DNA of 64,000 nucleotides from an uncultured Roseobacter sp. (GCF_947495275.1 NZ_CANLYL010000012.1:62001-126000), one strand, 5' to 3'. Shown: positions 27,551 through 37,199, numbered from the stretch's first letter. Numbers and translations are program-made. Notes: a model not told the origin generated them from the sequence alone.

Positions 27551-29290
27551 TTAGGTCGGCGCGGCGTCTTCAAGCCGTAGCTGCACCGTTTTGCGCCCAC
27601 GCCAGGTATTGATATCCAACCGTCCCGCAAGATGAAAACGGGCGCCACCGTGGTTCTCGAGGGCGGGACCGATCTGGCCGTCGAAGGCACCAAAACAGAT
27701 CGCTTCCATCGTCGCACCAGCGCTGTCACCAAAAGTGATCTTCAGGTGCGTTTCTCCAACCCGTTTTGCAAACCGGATCGCCATATCCGCAAAAGCATAT
27801 CGGGGTGCTGCCGCACTGGCGCCAAAGGGGCCTGCCTGCTCGACCATCTCGGACAATTCAATCGTGGCAGCAGCGGGCATCAGCAGACCATCAAGCTTCA
27901 AATCCGCGGCGCCAACCAAATGCGCGCCCTGCTTTTCCAGTAATTCCGTGAGGCGCGCCATTGCCGCTTCGATCTTTTCTTCTGTCACCGTGAGACCGGC
28001 CGCCATCTTATGGCCGCCACCTTTTTCCAATAGCCCTTCTGCGGCCAGCCGCTGAATGGGTTGTCCCAGATCGATCCCCGAAACAGAGCGCCCCGACCCT
28101 TTGCCGATACCATTTTCAACCCCGATGACAATGCTCGGACGTCCGGAGGTTTCCTTTAGGCGCGACGCCACGATTCCCACAACGCCGGGGTGCCATCCCG
28201 GACCCGCTGCCCAGACCAGCGCAGCATCCAGCCCGCGCTGTTCGGCCTGTTCCAACGCAGCCGCGCGCACCGATGCTTCGATGTCCCGCCGTTCCGTATT
28301 GAGGACGTCTAGCCTTTCAGCAAGGGCTGTCGCTTCATGGGGGTCGTTTGTGGCCAGAAGTCTTGCGCCCAGATCCGCGGCACCTATGCGTCCGCCCGCG
28401 TTGACGCGAGGACCCAAAAGAAACCCCAGGTGATATGCCGTCGGGGCTGTATCCATGCGCGCAACATCGGCAAGGGCCGCCAAACCGGGTCGCGACCGTT
28501 GGGCCATAACGCGCAACCCCTGGCGCACAAATGCGCGGTTGATGCCAACAAGCGGGGCGACATCTGCAACGGTTGCCAAAGCAACCAGATCAAGCATCGC
28601 CATCAGATCCGGCCCGACCTTGCCAAGTGTGCGCAGCTGCCGGCCCAATTCGACCAGGATCAGAAAAACAACTGCGGCGGCGCAAAGATGCGATAGTGCG
28701 CCGGTTTCATCTTGCCGGTTCGGATTTACGACCGCGTATGCCGGGGGGAGGGTCTCATCCCCAAGGTGATGATCGAGCACCAGCACATCGGCTTGCTTCG
28801 CGGCAGCGATCGGACCATGGGATAGGGTGCCGCAATCAACGCAGATGATCAAATCATGGCTGGCTGCCAATTGCGCCATGGCTGTGTCGTTGGGGCCGTA
28901 TCCTTCGTCAATCCGGTCCGGCACATAAAGGGTCGCCTGACGCCCCAACGCGCGCAGCCAGTTTAACAGCAGCGCCGCAGAAGCGCCGCCATCCACATCA
29001 TAATCGGCAAAAACGGCGATTTTTTCGCGCTTTTCAGCGGCTGCCAGGATGCGCGCCGCAGCTTTCTCTGCATCTTTCAGGGTATGCGGATCCGGCAGCA
29101 GGTCCCGGAGGGACGGCGTAAGAAAAGCTTCCGCCTCTTGCGGCGTCACGCCGCGACGGGCGAGGATTTGCGAAACCGGACGGGGCAGGCCGGAATGCTG
29201 AGAAATAGTTTCTGCGGCTCGGTCAACCTCCAGGGCCGGCCCCACCCACCGGCGACCCGTCAGGCTCTTTTCAACGCCGAGAAAGCTCAC
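27551..29290 (-). CDS. recJ: Single-stranded-DNA-specific exonuclease RecJ
   Basis: A 579-residue 5'-3' ssDNA exonuclease of the DHH phosphoesterase family, acting in RecF recombination and mismatch repair. Metal motifs include FADYDVDGGASAALLLNW, the LVLDHH signature at about residue 175, and VNAGGRIGAADLG. The C-terminal half holds the DHHA1 motif GKGSGRS followed by an OB-like domain. Translation starts at a GTG preceded by AAGGGAG. It lies 64 bases downstream of glpX on the same strand, giving the gene order hom-glpX-recJ common in this family. Confidence 0.96.
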   Translation of the reverse strand: MSFLGVEKSLTGRRWVGPALEVDRAAETISQHSGLPRPVSQILARRGVTPQEAEAFLTPSLRDLLPDPHTLKDAEKAAARILAAAEKREKIAVFADYDVDGGASAALLLNWLRALGRQATLYVPDRIDEGYGPNDTAMAQLAASHDLIICVDCGTLSHGPIAAAKQADVLVLDHHLGDETLPPAYAVVNPNRQDETGALSHLCAAAVVFLILVELGRQLRTLGKVGPDLMAMLDLVALATVADVAPLVGINRAFVRQGLRVMAQRSRPGLAALADVARMDTAPTAYHLGFLLGPRVNAGGRIGAADLGARLLATNDPHEATALAERLDVLNTERRDIEASVRAAALEQAEQRGLDAALVWAAGPGWHPGVVGIVASRLKETSGRPSIVIGVENGIGKGSGRSVSGIDLGQPIQRLAAEGLLEKGGGHKMAAGLTVTEEKIEAAMARLTELLEKQGAHLVGAADLKLDGLLMPAAATIELSEMVEQAGPFGASAAAPRYAFADMAIRFAKRVGETHLKITFGDSAGATMEAICFGAFDGQIGPALENHGGARFHLAGRLDINTWRGRKTVQLRLEDAAPT

Positions 29291-29354
29291 CTGATCTCCC
29301 TTGGGGTCATTCTTGCGCTCAGGGAGGGCATCTCGATCTCTTCTCCGGTTGCGA

Positions 29355-30323
29355 TCAGCTGGCGTGGACCGGTGTGCGATAGTTGATGCGGCGTACCGAG
29401 CCGGTCTTGGACCGCATGATCAGCGTTTCGGTGGTCATCCAACCTGGCTCACGTTTGACCGCGGGAAGAATGTTTCCGTCGGTGACGCCTGTGGCGGCAA
29501 AGATCACATCTTCGGTGACCATGTCATCGCGGCGGTAGATTTGGTCGAAATCGGTAATGCCCGCTTTCCGCGCTCGACCGCGTTCATCATCGTTGCGAAA
29601 GAGCAACCGACCATACATCTGGCCGCCCATGCATTTCAATGCGGCTGCCGCCAGAACGCCCTCTGGGGCACCGCCGGCGCCCATATACATGTCAATGCCG
29701 GTTGACGGGTCGGCACAGTGCATCACACCGGCAACATCGCCGTCGGTGATCAGCCGAATGGAAGCACCGGTAGCGCGAACTTCCTTGATCATTTCTTCAT
29801 GGCGGGGACGTTCCAGAATGCATACGGTTACATGCGCCGGGTCGCAGGCCTTGGCCTTTGCAAGGGCCGTAACACGTTCGCCCGGCGACATATCGAGGGT
29901 GACAACATCTGTGTCATAGCCGGGACCGATTGCCAGCTTGTCCATGTAGACGTCGGGGGCATGCAGCATCGAGCCGCGAGGCCCCATCGCAATGACGGTC
30001 AGGGCGTTTGGCATGTCCTTTGCTGTCAGCGTTGTGCCTTCGAGCGGATCAAGTGCGATGTCAACGCCCGGTCCGTTGCCGGTGCCTACCTCCTCGCCGA
30101 TGTAAAGCATGGGGGCTTCATCGCGCTCGCCCTCACCGATGACGACAACACCGGCGATATCAAGCATGTTAAGCTGTTCGCGCATGGCGTTGACCGCCGC
30201 TTGATCAGCTGCTTTTTCGTCTCCGTGACCAACCAGACGGGCAGAAGCCAAAGCGGCGGCTTCAGAAACCCGGGCAAGCCCAAGAGAAAGCATACGGTCC
30301 TGAAATTCGGCATGGGAAGGCAT
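29355..30323 (-). CDS. glpX: Class II fructose-1,6-bisphosphatase GlpX
   Basis: A 322-residue GlpX-type enzyme that hydrolyses fructose 1,6-bisphosphate in gluconeogenesis, and sedoheptulose bisphosphate in some bacteria. Metal and phosphate motifs are GEGERDEAPMLYIGE (about 62-76) and DPLEGTT (about 93-99). The length fits the family. As the only FBPase seen here it would support growth on organic acids and osmolytes. It is co-oriented with hom (71-base gap) and recJ. Confidence 0.96.
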   Translation of the reverse strand: MPSHAEFQDRMLSLGLARVSEAAALASARLVGHGDEKAADQAAVNAMREQLNMLDIAGVVVIGEGERDEAPMLYIGEEVGTGNGPGVDIALDPLEGTTLTAKDMPNALTVIAMGPRGSMLHAPDVYMDKLAIGPGYDTDVVTLDMSPGERVTALAKAKACDPAHVTVCILERPRHEEMIKEVRATGASIRLITDGDVAGVMHCADPSTGIDMYMGAGGAPEGVLAAAALKCMGGQMYGRLLFRNDDERGRARKAGITDFDQIYRRDDMVTEDVIFAATGVTDGNILPAVKREPGWMTTETLIMRSKTGSVRRINYRTPVHAS

Positions 30324-30394
30324 GAAATCGTCCTTGTTGGGTGTTTGTTATGGTGTCAGATCTAGCTTTACGAGACCGTACAGACAACCGTTAG

Positions 30395-31681
30395 TCATAC
30401 CGCCTCGATGCGCAGCGCAACCGGGCTGCCCGCCAGAACGTCCGTTGATTGCATGGCATCAAGCGCGGTGCGCAATGCGTCGGGCGTGGTTTTATGTGTT
30501 ACGATCAGGACCGGCGCGGAAGTATCTTCATGACCGTATTGCCGCATCCGGTCGATGGAAACGCCCGCTTCGCCCAGGACTTTAGCGACCTTCGCAAGGG
30601 CACCGGGTTTGTCGTCGAGCGACATGCGCAGATAGTAGGGCGCGGGCAGTTGTGTTCTGGCGGGTGTGGCGGTCGTCAGTTGACCGGCAGGCAGGCCAAA
30701 TACCGGACCGCGCCAGCCTTTGGCGATGTCACAAACGTCCGCCATGACGGCGCTGGCGGTGGGGCCTTCGCCCGCGCCGGGTCCGCGCAGGACGATCTGA
30801 CCCACGGCATCCCCTTCCAGCACAACCATGTTGGTGCCGCCATCAAGCTGCCCAAGAGGCGAGCTGTCCGGAACCAGGCAGGGCTGCATCCTTTGTTCGA
30901 GCCCACGGCCGGTTTTCTGCGCGACACCAAGAAGTTTTATCTTGTATCCCATATCAGCGGCCGCACGAATGTCTTCGATGCTGACGCGGTCAATGCCTTC
31001 CAGCACGATCCCGTCGAAATCCACCTTGGTGCCAAAAGCAAGAGTGGCCAGAATGGCCAGTTTGTGGGCCGCATCAATGCCGCCCACGTCCAGCTGGGGG
31101 TCGGCCTCCAGATATCCAAGCCCGTCGGCTTCCGCAAACACTTCAGCGTAGCTCAGCCCCGCGGTTTCCATCCGTGTCAGGATATAGTTGCATGACCCGT
31201 TCATCACCCCCATGACGCGCGTTACGTCATTTGCAACCAACCCCTCAGTCAGGGATTTGATGACCGGAATGCCGCCAGCGACCGCAGCCTCGTAGCGGAG
31301 CGCGCACCCCTTTTGTTCGGCAGCTTCTGCCAGTGACTGCCCATGCATAGCCAAAAGCGCCTTGTTGGCTGTCACGACATCTTTGCCCGCAGCGAGTGCT
31401 GCCTCGACGGCCTTCTTGGCGGGCCCCTCGTCGCCACCAACAAGCTCGACGAAAACATCGACGTCGTCGCGGGTGGCCAGAGAAACGGGATCATCTTCCC
31501 AATCGTAGCTGCCAAGCGCCACGCCGCGATCCTTGGATTTGTCACGCGCCGAAACGGCCGTGATCAGAATTTGCCGACCGGTACGCGCGCTCAACAAGTC
31601 GGCGTGCTGCCGGATGATCCGAACCACGCCCACGCCCACGGTGCCCAATCCGGCGATTCCAAGGCGAAGAGGTTCAGGCAT
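30395..31681 (-). CDS. hom: Homoserine dehydrogenase
   Basis: A 428-residue NAD(P)-dependent enzyme making homoserine for threonine and methionine synthesis. It has the Rossmann motif LGIAGLGTVGVGVVRI at the N-terminus, the GKDVVTANKALLA segment with the catalytic lysine, GIPVIKSLTEGL in the substrate-binding domain, and a C-terminal ACT domain (about 350-428) for allosteric control, probably by threonine. AAAGGA precedes the chosen ATG; an upstream start would add 24 unconserved residues. It heads the hom-glpX-recJ set. Confidence 0.96.
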   Translation of the reverse strand: MPEPLRLGIAGLGTVGVGVVRIIRQHADLLSARTGRQILITAVSARDKSKDRGVALGSYDWEDDPVSLATRDDVDVFVELVGGDEGPAKKAVEAALAAGKDVVTANKALLAMHGQSLAEAAEQKGCALRYEAAVAGGIPVIKSLTEGLVANDVTRVMGVMNGSCNYILTRMETAGLSYAEVFAEADGLGYLEADPQLDVGGIDAAHKLAILATLAFGTKVDFDGIVLEGIDRVSIEDIRAAADMGYKIKLLGVAQKTGRGLEQRMQPCLVPDSSPLGQLDGGTNMVVLEGDAVGQIVLRGPGAGEGPTASAVMADVCDIAKGWRGPVFGLPAGQLTTATPARTQLPAPYYLRMSLDDKPGALAKVAKVLGEAGVSIDRMRQYGHEDTSAPVLIVTHKTTPDALRTALDAMQSTDVLAGSPVALRIEAV

Positions 31682-31764
31682 GACTACAATTCCTTTGAAG
31701 AGTGGCAGGAGAGTTGTTTCGCGCCCTTTAACCCGTTCGGCCTGCCCGTGCAACGCGCTTGGGT

Positions 31765-32049
31765 CTATTGCAGGCTTTCTTCCAAACGGTTGCGTTCTTC
31801 GCTTGCCAAAACCGAGCCGCGTAACCTGTTGGCACGTGCTTGCAAACCCGACGCCCTTGCTTGCAACTGTTCTTCTTCGGCAGCCAAATCTGTTTCCGAT
31901 GCGACCACCTGGCTCAGCAACGGATCCAAGGGCACGAGGTCCGGGTAATCGGCTGCCTCAGCCTCGGCGCCGGTGGCGTTTTCGACTTCGGGGAACTGCG
32001 TGCAGCCCGTGGTCAACAAAACCAAAATTATCAGGGCTTGAATGCGCAT
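31765..32049 (-). CDS. Small lipoprotein with C-terminal coiled coil
   Basis: A 94-residue protein with a short signal sequence (MRIQALIILVLLTTGC) whose lipobox LLTTGC predicts lipidation of Cys16. The second half is rich in Glu, Gln, Arg and Leu with the near-repeat LQARASGLQARANRL, suggesting a coiled coil. No family is recognised. It lies just upstream of hom, on the same strand, with an 83-base gap. An envelope structural role is possible. Confidence 0.65.
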   Translation of the reverse strand: MRIQALIILVLLTTGCTQFPEVENATGAEAEAADYPDLVPLDPLLSQVVASETDLAAEEEQLQARASGLQARANRLRGSVLASEERNRLEESLQ

Positions 32050-32116
32050 GAGGCGAACTCCGTCTGGTCTTTCCACTCTTGCCCGAAGCGGCAACAGGGC
32101 GCAAGAAGGGTTGTTT

Positions 32117-32130
32117 TGAACGTTCGTTCA
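32117..32130. promoter_or_regulatory. Palindromic TetR-type operator
   Basis: TGAACGTTCGTTCA consists of half-sites TGAAC and GTTCA around a GTTC spacer. It lies 15 bases upstream of the TetR-family ATG and between that gene and the divergent lipoprotein gene. Such sites commonly serve autoregulation. It was identified by symmetry and position only. Confidence 0.55.
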
Positions 32131-32144
32131 GTTAACGTGGTGGT

Positions 32145-32741
32145 ATGGCTCGCACGGCAGGATCACATTCAGGCACAACCGGCCCCAGGGTGCGCGATGC
32201 GGCGATGACGCTTTTTGCGCGTCACGGTTTTGCGGCGGTCTCAATGCGGCAGATTGCAAGCGAAGTGGGCGTGCAGGTTGGTGCGCTTTACAATTACACA
32301 CCTGACAAGCAAACACTGCTGTATGATCTGATGCGTGGACATTTGGATGCTTTGCTGGAGGCATTTACGGATGACCCGACAAGGAAGCCCGAAGAGCGCC
32401 TGCGCAGCTTTGTGCAATTCCACATTCAGTTTCATCATGAGCGCCCAGATGCCGTTTTCATCGCATATATGGAATTGCGAAACTTGACGCCGGAAAATTT
32501 CTCCCGGATCGAAATCCTGCGAAAGACCTATGAAGACCGGTTAGAGGCCATTTTGCATGCAGGTGTTGCTTCAGGAGACTTTGATGTTCCTGACACGAAA
32601 ATCGCAACGCTTGCGGTTATTGCGATGTTGACGGGCGTAAACACGTGGTTTCGCGCAGGCGGTCGCCTTTCGCTGAAAGACGTTGAAGGGCAATACTGGC
32701 AAATGGTGCGAAAGGCGGTTCTGGCGCAGCGCCGTGATTGA
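32145..32741 (+). CDS. TetR/AcrR-family transcriptional regulator
   Basis: A 198-residue repressor. The N-terminal helix-turn-helix is typical of TetR: RDAAMTLFARHGFAAVSMRQ, then IASEVGVQVGALYNYTPDKQ. The C-terminal ligand domain (about 80-198) is helical, with HIQFHHERPDAVFIAYMELR, like fatty-acid or CoA-ester-responsive members. A palindrome directly upstream suggests autoregulation. No target operon is adjacent apart from the lipoprotein gene divergent to it and the small membrane protein downstream. The effector is unknown. Confidence 0.88.
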   Translation: MARTAGSHSGTTGPRVRDAAMTLFARHGFAAVSMRQIASEVGVQVGALYNYTPDKQTLLYDLMRGHLDALLEAFTDDPTRKPEERLRSFVQFHIQFHHERPDAVFIAYMELRNLTPENFSRIEILRKTYEDRLEAILHAGVASGDFDVPDTKIATLAVIAMLTGVNTWFRAGGRLSLKDVEGQYWQMVRKAVLAQRRD

Positions 32742-32874
32742 AGGGTGTCAGCGCCCCTCATTTAATCAACATATGTGATGCATTACATGATATATATTCG
32801 TTTTAAGAATTTGTTGCCTGCCTCTATATCGAGGGGTGTCCGCTTATCGGGCAAGTTTCGAAGAGGATGATCAC

Positions 32875-33099
32875 ATGGTTTATGAAACGACTATACCGGG
32901 CAAAAGACTGGCCAATCGTGCGATAGCAAATTTCTCGCAGGCCGTTCTCTTGGTTGGGTTTGGGGTTCTGTTTGGATTGATTCTGGCTCAGGCACCGGAG
33001 CGGTCCGCTTCAGCGAATTGGGAAGACGGGCTACAGGTTGACCCCATTCATGGCGAAGACTGGCACGGAAATGTGCGGCGATCTTCTTCACCGCGGTGA
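32875..33099 (+). CDS. Small single-pass membrane protein of unknown function
   Basis: A 74-residue protein with one hydrophobic helix (AVLLVGFGVLFGLILAQA, about 23-40) between a basic N-terminus and a polar C-terminus. GAAGAGGATGA precedes the ATG, favouring it over an upstream start. The 3' end overlaps the converging reductive-dehalogenase-like gene by 12 bases. No family was recognised. It could be a membrane partner of a neighbour, but its opposite orientation makes that weak. Confidence 0.5.
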   Translation: MVYETTIPGKRLANRAIANFSQAVLLVGFGVLFGLILAQAPERSASANWEDGLQVDPIHGEDWHGNVRRSSSPR

Positions 33100-34341
33100 C
33101 GACTGATTTGCCCACCAATCATTCGGTTTCTTGCGGCCGCCGCGTTTTCGGTCCAGCCAAAGCGCGACGGCCCGTAAGGGGGATAAGGCGATCCGAAGCC
33201 AGAGCCGGTTTTGCCATTTGCTGAAATCTCGGTTGAACGGGCAGACACGCATGCAAATGGCGCAATCCGATGCGAGTTTGGCCCAGAACCCAAAACACTT
33301 CTCGGCATCAGACGTCCACTTTCGCACGCCCTTTAATGCAGAAATATTGGCTCCTCCGATCTCGGGCGCGCCAAATGGCAATGCTTTAACGGGGCAGGCT
33401 TCCGCGCATTTGGTGCAGATATCGCAAAAGGCCCTAACGCCCAAAGGACGCGGCGTGTCGTGTTCCAGGGGGAGTGAGGTGAATATCTTGGAAAAGCGCA
33501 AGCGGGGGCCATACTCAGGGCTGATCACCAGTTGATTGCGGGCATATTCGCCCAGCCCGGCCTTGAGAGCATAGGGAATGACCAATGCGGTATCGTTCAT
33601 CGAAGGGACGGCCTCGTACCCCAGGTTGCGGATATAGGCGGCGATCTGCATCACAGTCGCGGCCTCCTGACTATAGGCGCGCCCGGTGGCAGCCCCTGCC
33701 AGAGCTGCTGGATATGTGGCAACCAGATCGGCGTCCATTTCGTGTCCCAGAACGATGACGGATGTGATGCCTTCGGGAAGATCATTCGGGACCTCAGACA
33801 TGTCTCTGACGTCCACACGGGCGCTGTAGTGCCAACGCGGGTCGATCGCGGTGATGCCGCAAAGGTCAGCTTTAAAGAACTTCGATATGCGTTTGATCTC
33901 TTTTGACATTTCTGCCGGGCTATCAACATTGACCTTCTCGGGCGCCACAGGCGTGTCCGAGCTGATGGGGGCTTGAAACCCTTCCCGGCGACCGTCCTGT
34001 GCATGTCGGTCGGTCATGATGTCAGAAATCAGCCACGAGGCATTTCTCAACGCAAAATCACGCTGGCCAAATCCGTCTCCGCGCCTTGGAATGGCTTCCA
34101 TCCGATAGGAGGCAAAAAATGCATCTGTCTGTTTGGTCTGAACCGACGAATCCCAAAAAGCGCGCGTAAAGATGTCGTTTTTCTGCGCAAACGGTTCGAA
34201 GGCATCGGTGGTTTCGATGCCGGCCTGAGCATCAGAGGCGTGTGGCGTTGAAGTATCCTGCATGCTGGCAAGCCTACGCAGCGGATTGAATGCGTCAATG
34301 TCTAAGGTCGCAAACAGACGCGACTCAGAGACATCGGCCAC
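33088..34341 (-). CDS. Reductive-dehalogenase-like (RdhA) iron-sulfur protein
   Basis: A 417-residue protein matching the RdhA core: an N-terminal RDFALRNASWLISD, the block GYEAVPSMNDTALVIPYALK, and two [4Fe-4S] binding motifs, Cys306-309-312-316 and Cys349-360-363-367. Known RdhA enzymes use cobalamin to remove halogen from organohalides. Tyr223, before a helix ending AAYIRNLGY, sits where the catalytic Tyr of PceA-type enzymes lies. There is no twin-arginine signal, membrane-anchor gene or fused ferredoxin reductase, so it is probably a cytoplasmic, non-respiratory enzyme needing a separate electron donor. QueG was considered, but the second cluster spacing (KCFGFW, then C10 later) is RdhA-type. 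The start is GTG; an ATG at residue 27 is an alternative. Confidence 0.72.
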   Translation of the reverse strand: MADVSESRLFATLDIDAFNPLRRLASMQDTSTPHASDAQAGIETTDAFEPFAQKNDIFTRAFWDSSVQTKQTDAFFASYRMEAIPRRGDGFGQRDFALRNASWLISDIMTDRHAQDGRREGFQAPISSDTPVAPEKVNVDSPAEMSKEIKRISKFFKADLCGITAIDPRWHYSARVDVRDMSEVPNDLPEGITSVIVLGHEMDADLVATYPAALAGAATGRAYSQEAATVMQIAAYIRNLGYEAVPSMNDTALVIPYALKAGLGEYARNQLVISPEYGPRLRFSKIFTSLPLEHDTPRPLGVRAFCDICTKCAEACPVKALPFGAPEIGGANISALKGVRKWTSDAEKCFGFWAKLASDCAICMRVCPFNRDFSKWQNRLWLRIALSPLRAVALWLDRKRGGRKKPNDWWANQSSPR

Positions 34342-34378
34342 ATCAACTGACGCAAATTATAGATGTCTGGAGACTGTG

Positions 34379-35323
34379 ATGAAGGTAGGTTTCATTGGCT
34401 TGGGAAACGTTGGTGGCAAGCTCTGCGGCTCCCTCATCCGCAACAAGATCGATGTGCAGGTGCATGATTTAAATGCGGAATTCGTGTCAGAAAAGGTGGC
34501 CCTCGGCGCGCAGGACGGGCAAAGCCCCAGTCAGATGATGCAGGCCTGTGATGCGGTAATCACCTGCTTGCCGACGCCCGCTGCCTCTTCAGCCGTTCTT
34601 GAAGAAATGTTGCCACATGTGCAGCCGGGCAAGATCTGGATGGAAATGTCGACGACTGATGCTGCCGAGGTCAAACGTCTCGCAGCCCGTGTTGCTGAAC
34701 GCGGTGGATCAGCGGTGGATTGTCCGGTTTCCGGGGGGTGTCACCGCGCCGACACCGGCAATATTTCCATCTACGCCGGCTGTGATCGCGCGACCTTTGA
34801 TCGTGTTTTGCCGATCCTAACCTGCATGGGGCGGCGTATTCTGCACGTGGGCGATGTCGGAAATTCCAGCGTTCTCAAAGTGATGACCAATTATCTTGCC
34901 ACCGCGAACCTGCTGACACTATGCGAGGCCCTGACGGTCATGAAGGCCGCCGGAATGGATTTGGGCATGACATACGAGGCGATTGCCATGTCTTCGGGCA
35001 CGTCGTTTGTGCACGAAACGGAGAGCCAACTGATCCTCTCGGGCTCTCGTGACGTGAACTTCACTATGGATCTCGTGCAAAAGGATATCGGTCTGTTCCA
35101 AAAACTGGCGGATACCTTTGACGTGCCTTTGGAAATTTCGCCTTTGCTCATCGAAATGATGTCCGACGGGCAACGCAGATATGGGGATCGCGCGCAATCC
35201 AATCGCATGATCGAACGATTGGAAGAAGCGACAGGCCTAAGCGTTCTCGCACCGGGCTTTCCTCAGGAACTCGTGGATGACGAGCCGGAAGAGCCCGGAT
35301 ACGAGGTGACACCTAATCGCTAG
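34379..35323 (+). CDS. Beta-hydroxyacid dehydrogenase (3-hydroxyisobutyrate dehydrogenase family)
   Basis: A 314-residue NAD(P)-dependent dehydrogenase. The nucleotide motif [15 protein letters not shown] is at the N-terminus, CPVSGG binds substrate, and the catalytic lysine lies in [11 protein letters not shown]. Family members oxidise 3-hydroxyisobutyrate, or reduce tartronate semialdehyde or similar. The ATG at 34379 begins the Rossmann fold directly; a start 117 bases upstream would run into the divergent neighbour. It diverges from the RdhA-like gene with 37 bases between, so the two may share control, but a joint pathway is not established. Its stop overlaps the converging serS end by 4 bases. 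Confidence 0.88.
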   Translation: MKVGFIGLGNVGGKLCGSLIRNKIDVQVHDLNAEFVSEKVALGAQDGQSPSQMMQACDAVITCLPTPAASSAVLEEMLPHVQPGKIWMEMSTTDAAEVKRLAARVAERGGSAVDCPVSGGCHRADTGNISIYAGCDRATFDRVLPILTCMGRRILHVGDVGNSSVLKVMTNYLATANLLTLCEALTVMKAAGMDLGMTYEAIAMSSGTSFVHETESQLILSGSRDVNFTMDLVQKDIGLFQKLADTFDVPLEISPLLIEMMSDGQRRYGDRAQSNRMIERLEEATGLSVLAPGFPQELVDDEPEEPGYEVTPNR

Positions 35324-36612
35324 ATCAGAGCGCCGTTCGCAGACAGCGTGGTCTTGCCCGCGAGATAGGGCGCCAGCACATCGGGCAGTCTGACGGACCC
35401 ATCGGCCTGTTGGCCGTTCTCCAGAACCGCGATCAGGCAGCGCCCGACGGCCAATCCTGATCCGTTGAGCGTGTGCACGAATTGTGGTTTGCCGCCGTCT
35501 GCGGGTTTGAAACGGGCATTCATGCGCCGGGCCTGAAAGTCACCTGTGGTGGAGACAGACGAAATCTCGCGGTATGCGTTCTGACCGGGCAACCAGGCTT
35601 CGATATCGTAGGTGCGCCGCGCGCCAAAGCCCATATCACCGGTGCACAAAATGACCGTGCGGTAAGGGATGCCAAGCCGCTCCAGCAGGTCTTCGGCACA
35701 GCGCAGCATGCGCTTTTGTTCATCGTCCGACGCATCGGGATGGGTGATGGAGACCATTTCCACCTTTTCAAACTGGTGCTGGCGCAGCATGCCTGCCGTA
35801 TCACGCCCCGCCGATCCGGCCTCCGAACGGAAACAGAGCGTGTGCGCGGTCATGCGGCGGGGCAGGTCACTTTCCTCAAGCACATCACCGGCCACGGAAT
35901 AGGTCAGGGTGACCTCCGAGGTCGGGATCAGCCACCAGCCGTTTGTCGTCTGGTAGCTCTCATCGCCGAATTTTGGCAATTTGTCCGTACCGTACATCGC
36001 GTCGTCGCGCACCAATACCGGTGTCTGATGCTCGGTCAGCGCATTTTCATCCACATGAGTGTCGATCATGAATTGCGCCAGCGCGCGGTGAATGCGGGCA
36101 ACGGCCCCTTTGAGCATGACAAAGCGCGCCCCGGATGTTTTCGCCGCCGTCTCGAAGTCCATCGAGGCATTAACACCGGCAATCTCATAGTGCTCCTTTG
36201 GCGCAAAATCGAAGGTGGGCAGTTCCCCCCAACGGGCCACTTCAACGTTGTCTTCTTCATCGGCGCCTTCGGGCACGTCCTCCGCCGGGATATTGGCAAT
36301 GCGCGCCAGCATGTCTGTCAGTTTGGCGTCCAGTTCCTTAGCTTCGGCCTGCATGGTCGCGACCTCGGCCTTCTTGTCGCCAACCAGGGCGCGTAGCCGC
36401 TCAAATTCAGCCTCATCACCGGCAGCTTTGGCGGCACCCACCTGTTTGGACGCCTTGTTCTGCTCGGCTTGCGCGGTTTCAGCCGCGCTGATCTTGCCGC
36501 GGCGCGCTTCATCCAAAGTAAGGATATCCGAGGAAATTGCAGCATCGCCACGTCGCGCCAGAGCGGCGTCAAAGTGTTCGGGGTTTTCGCGAATGGCACG
36601 GATGTCATGCAT
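35320..36612 (-). CDS. serS: Seryl-tRNA synthetase
   Basis: A 430-residue class II synthetase that charges tRNA-Ser and serves selenocysteine tRNA where present. It begins [20 protein letters not shown], followed by the long antiparallel coiled-coil arm (about 30-100). Class II motif 2 appears as [20 protein letters not shown], and motif 3 near the end as [16 protein letters not shown]. The family N-terminus fixes the start; an ORF extension of 168 bases upstream is not conserved. It diverges from yajC. Confidence 0.97.
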   Translation of the reverse strand: MHDIRAIRENPEHFDAALARRGDAAISSDILTLDEARRGKISAAETAQAEQNKASKQVGAAKAAGDEAEFERLRALVGDKKAEVATMQAEAKELDAKLTDMLARIANIPAEDVPEGADEEDNVEVARWGELPTFDFAPKEHYEIAGVNASMDFETAAKTSGARFVMLKGAVARIHRALAQFMIDTHVDENALTEHQTPVLVRDDAMYGTDKLPKFGDESYQTTNGWWLIPTSEVTLTYSVAGDVLEESDLPRRMTAHTLCFRSEAGSAGRDTAGMLRQHQFEKVEMVSITHPDASDDEQKRMLRCAEDLLERLGIPYRTVILCTGDMGFGARRTYDIEAWLPGQNAYREISSVSTTGDFQARRMNARFKPADGGKPQFVHTLNGSGLAVGRCLIAVLENGQQADGSVRLPDVLAPYLAGKTTLSANGALI

Positions 36613-36887
36613 GGCGGCTGTCCTTCGTCTGAGTCGTCTTTGCCACGAGCTTATGACCGATCTTTTACCGACACGTAACCAAGAGTTTGAGTTTTGACGA
36701 CTGCGAATGGGCTGCCGCGTTGCACGCCAAGCTACATAAGGGCGTTTTTGCGCTTGCCAGAGGGCGGATGCGAAGCTCAACTAACCTGCACAGGGTCCCT
36801 TGCAAAGCAGCGTCACAGACCATAGGTTCCGCCAAAATTCGGAGCCAGCATCTGCCGGGTCTCGATCACTCCAGAAGGACATTTTAC

Positions 36888-37166
36888 ATGGAAGCTTTCG
36901 CACAATTTGTGCCCCTTATTCTGATCTTCGGGATCATGTATTTTCTGCTCATCCGGCCTCAGCAAAAGAAGGTCAAGGAACATCAGGCGATGGTCTCCGC
37001 ATTGCGCCGGGGTGATCAGGTGGTTACGCAGGGCGGCATCATCGGAAAAGTTGCCAAGGTCAAAGACGATGGCGAGCTGGAACTTGAGATTGCCGATGGC
37101 GTGAAAGTGCGTGTGGTGCAATCCACCATTGCGACCGTCCTCTCCAAGACCGAACCGGCGAAGTAA
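36888..37166 (+). CDS. yajC: Sec translocon accessory protein YajC
   Basis: A 92-residue protein with one N-terminal membrane helix (FVPLILIFGIMYFLLIRPQQKK) and a small cytoplasmic domain containing ALRRGDQVVTQGGIIGKV, the family hallmark. YajC associates with SecDF and YidC at the inner membrane. AGAAGGAC precedes the ATG. It lies 33 bases upstream of secD in the usual yajC-secD-secF order. Confidence 0.96.
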   Translation: MEAFAQFVPLILIFGIMYFLLIRPQQKKVKEHQAMVSALRRGDQVVTQGGIIGKVAKVKDDGELELEIADGVKVRVVQSTIATVLSKTEPAK

Positions 37167-37199
37167 TACCGCCCTTCAACGCTTTGAAAAGGCGTCCTT

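Noticed and set aside
33088-34341. Epoxyqueuosine reductase QueG as an identity for the iron-sulfur protein
   Set aside because: The ALRNASW and NDTALVIPYALK blocks and the second-cluster spacing match RdhA better than QueG.
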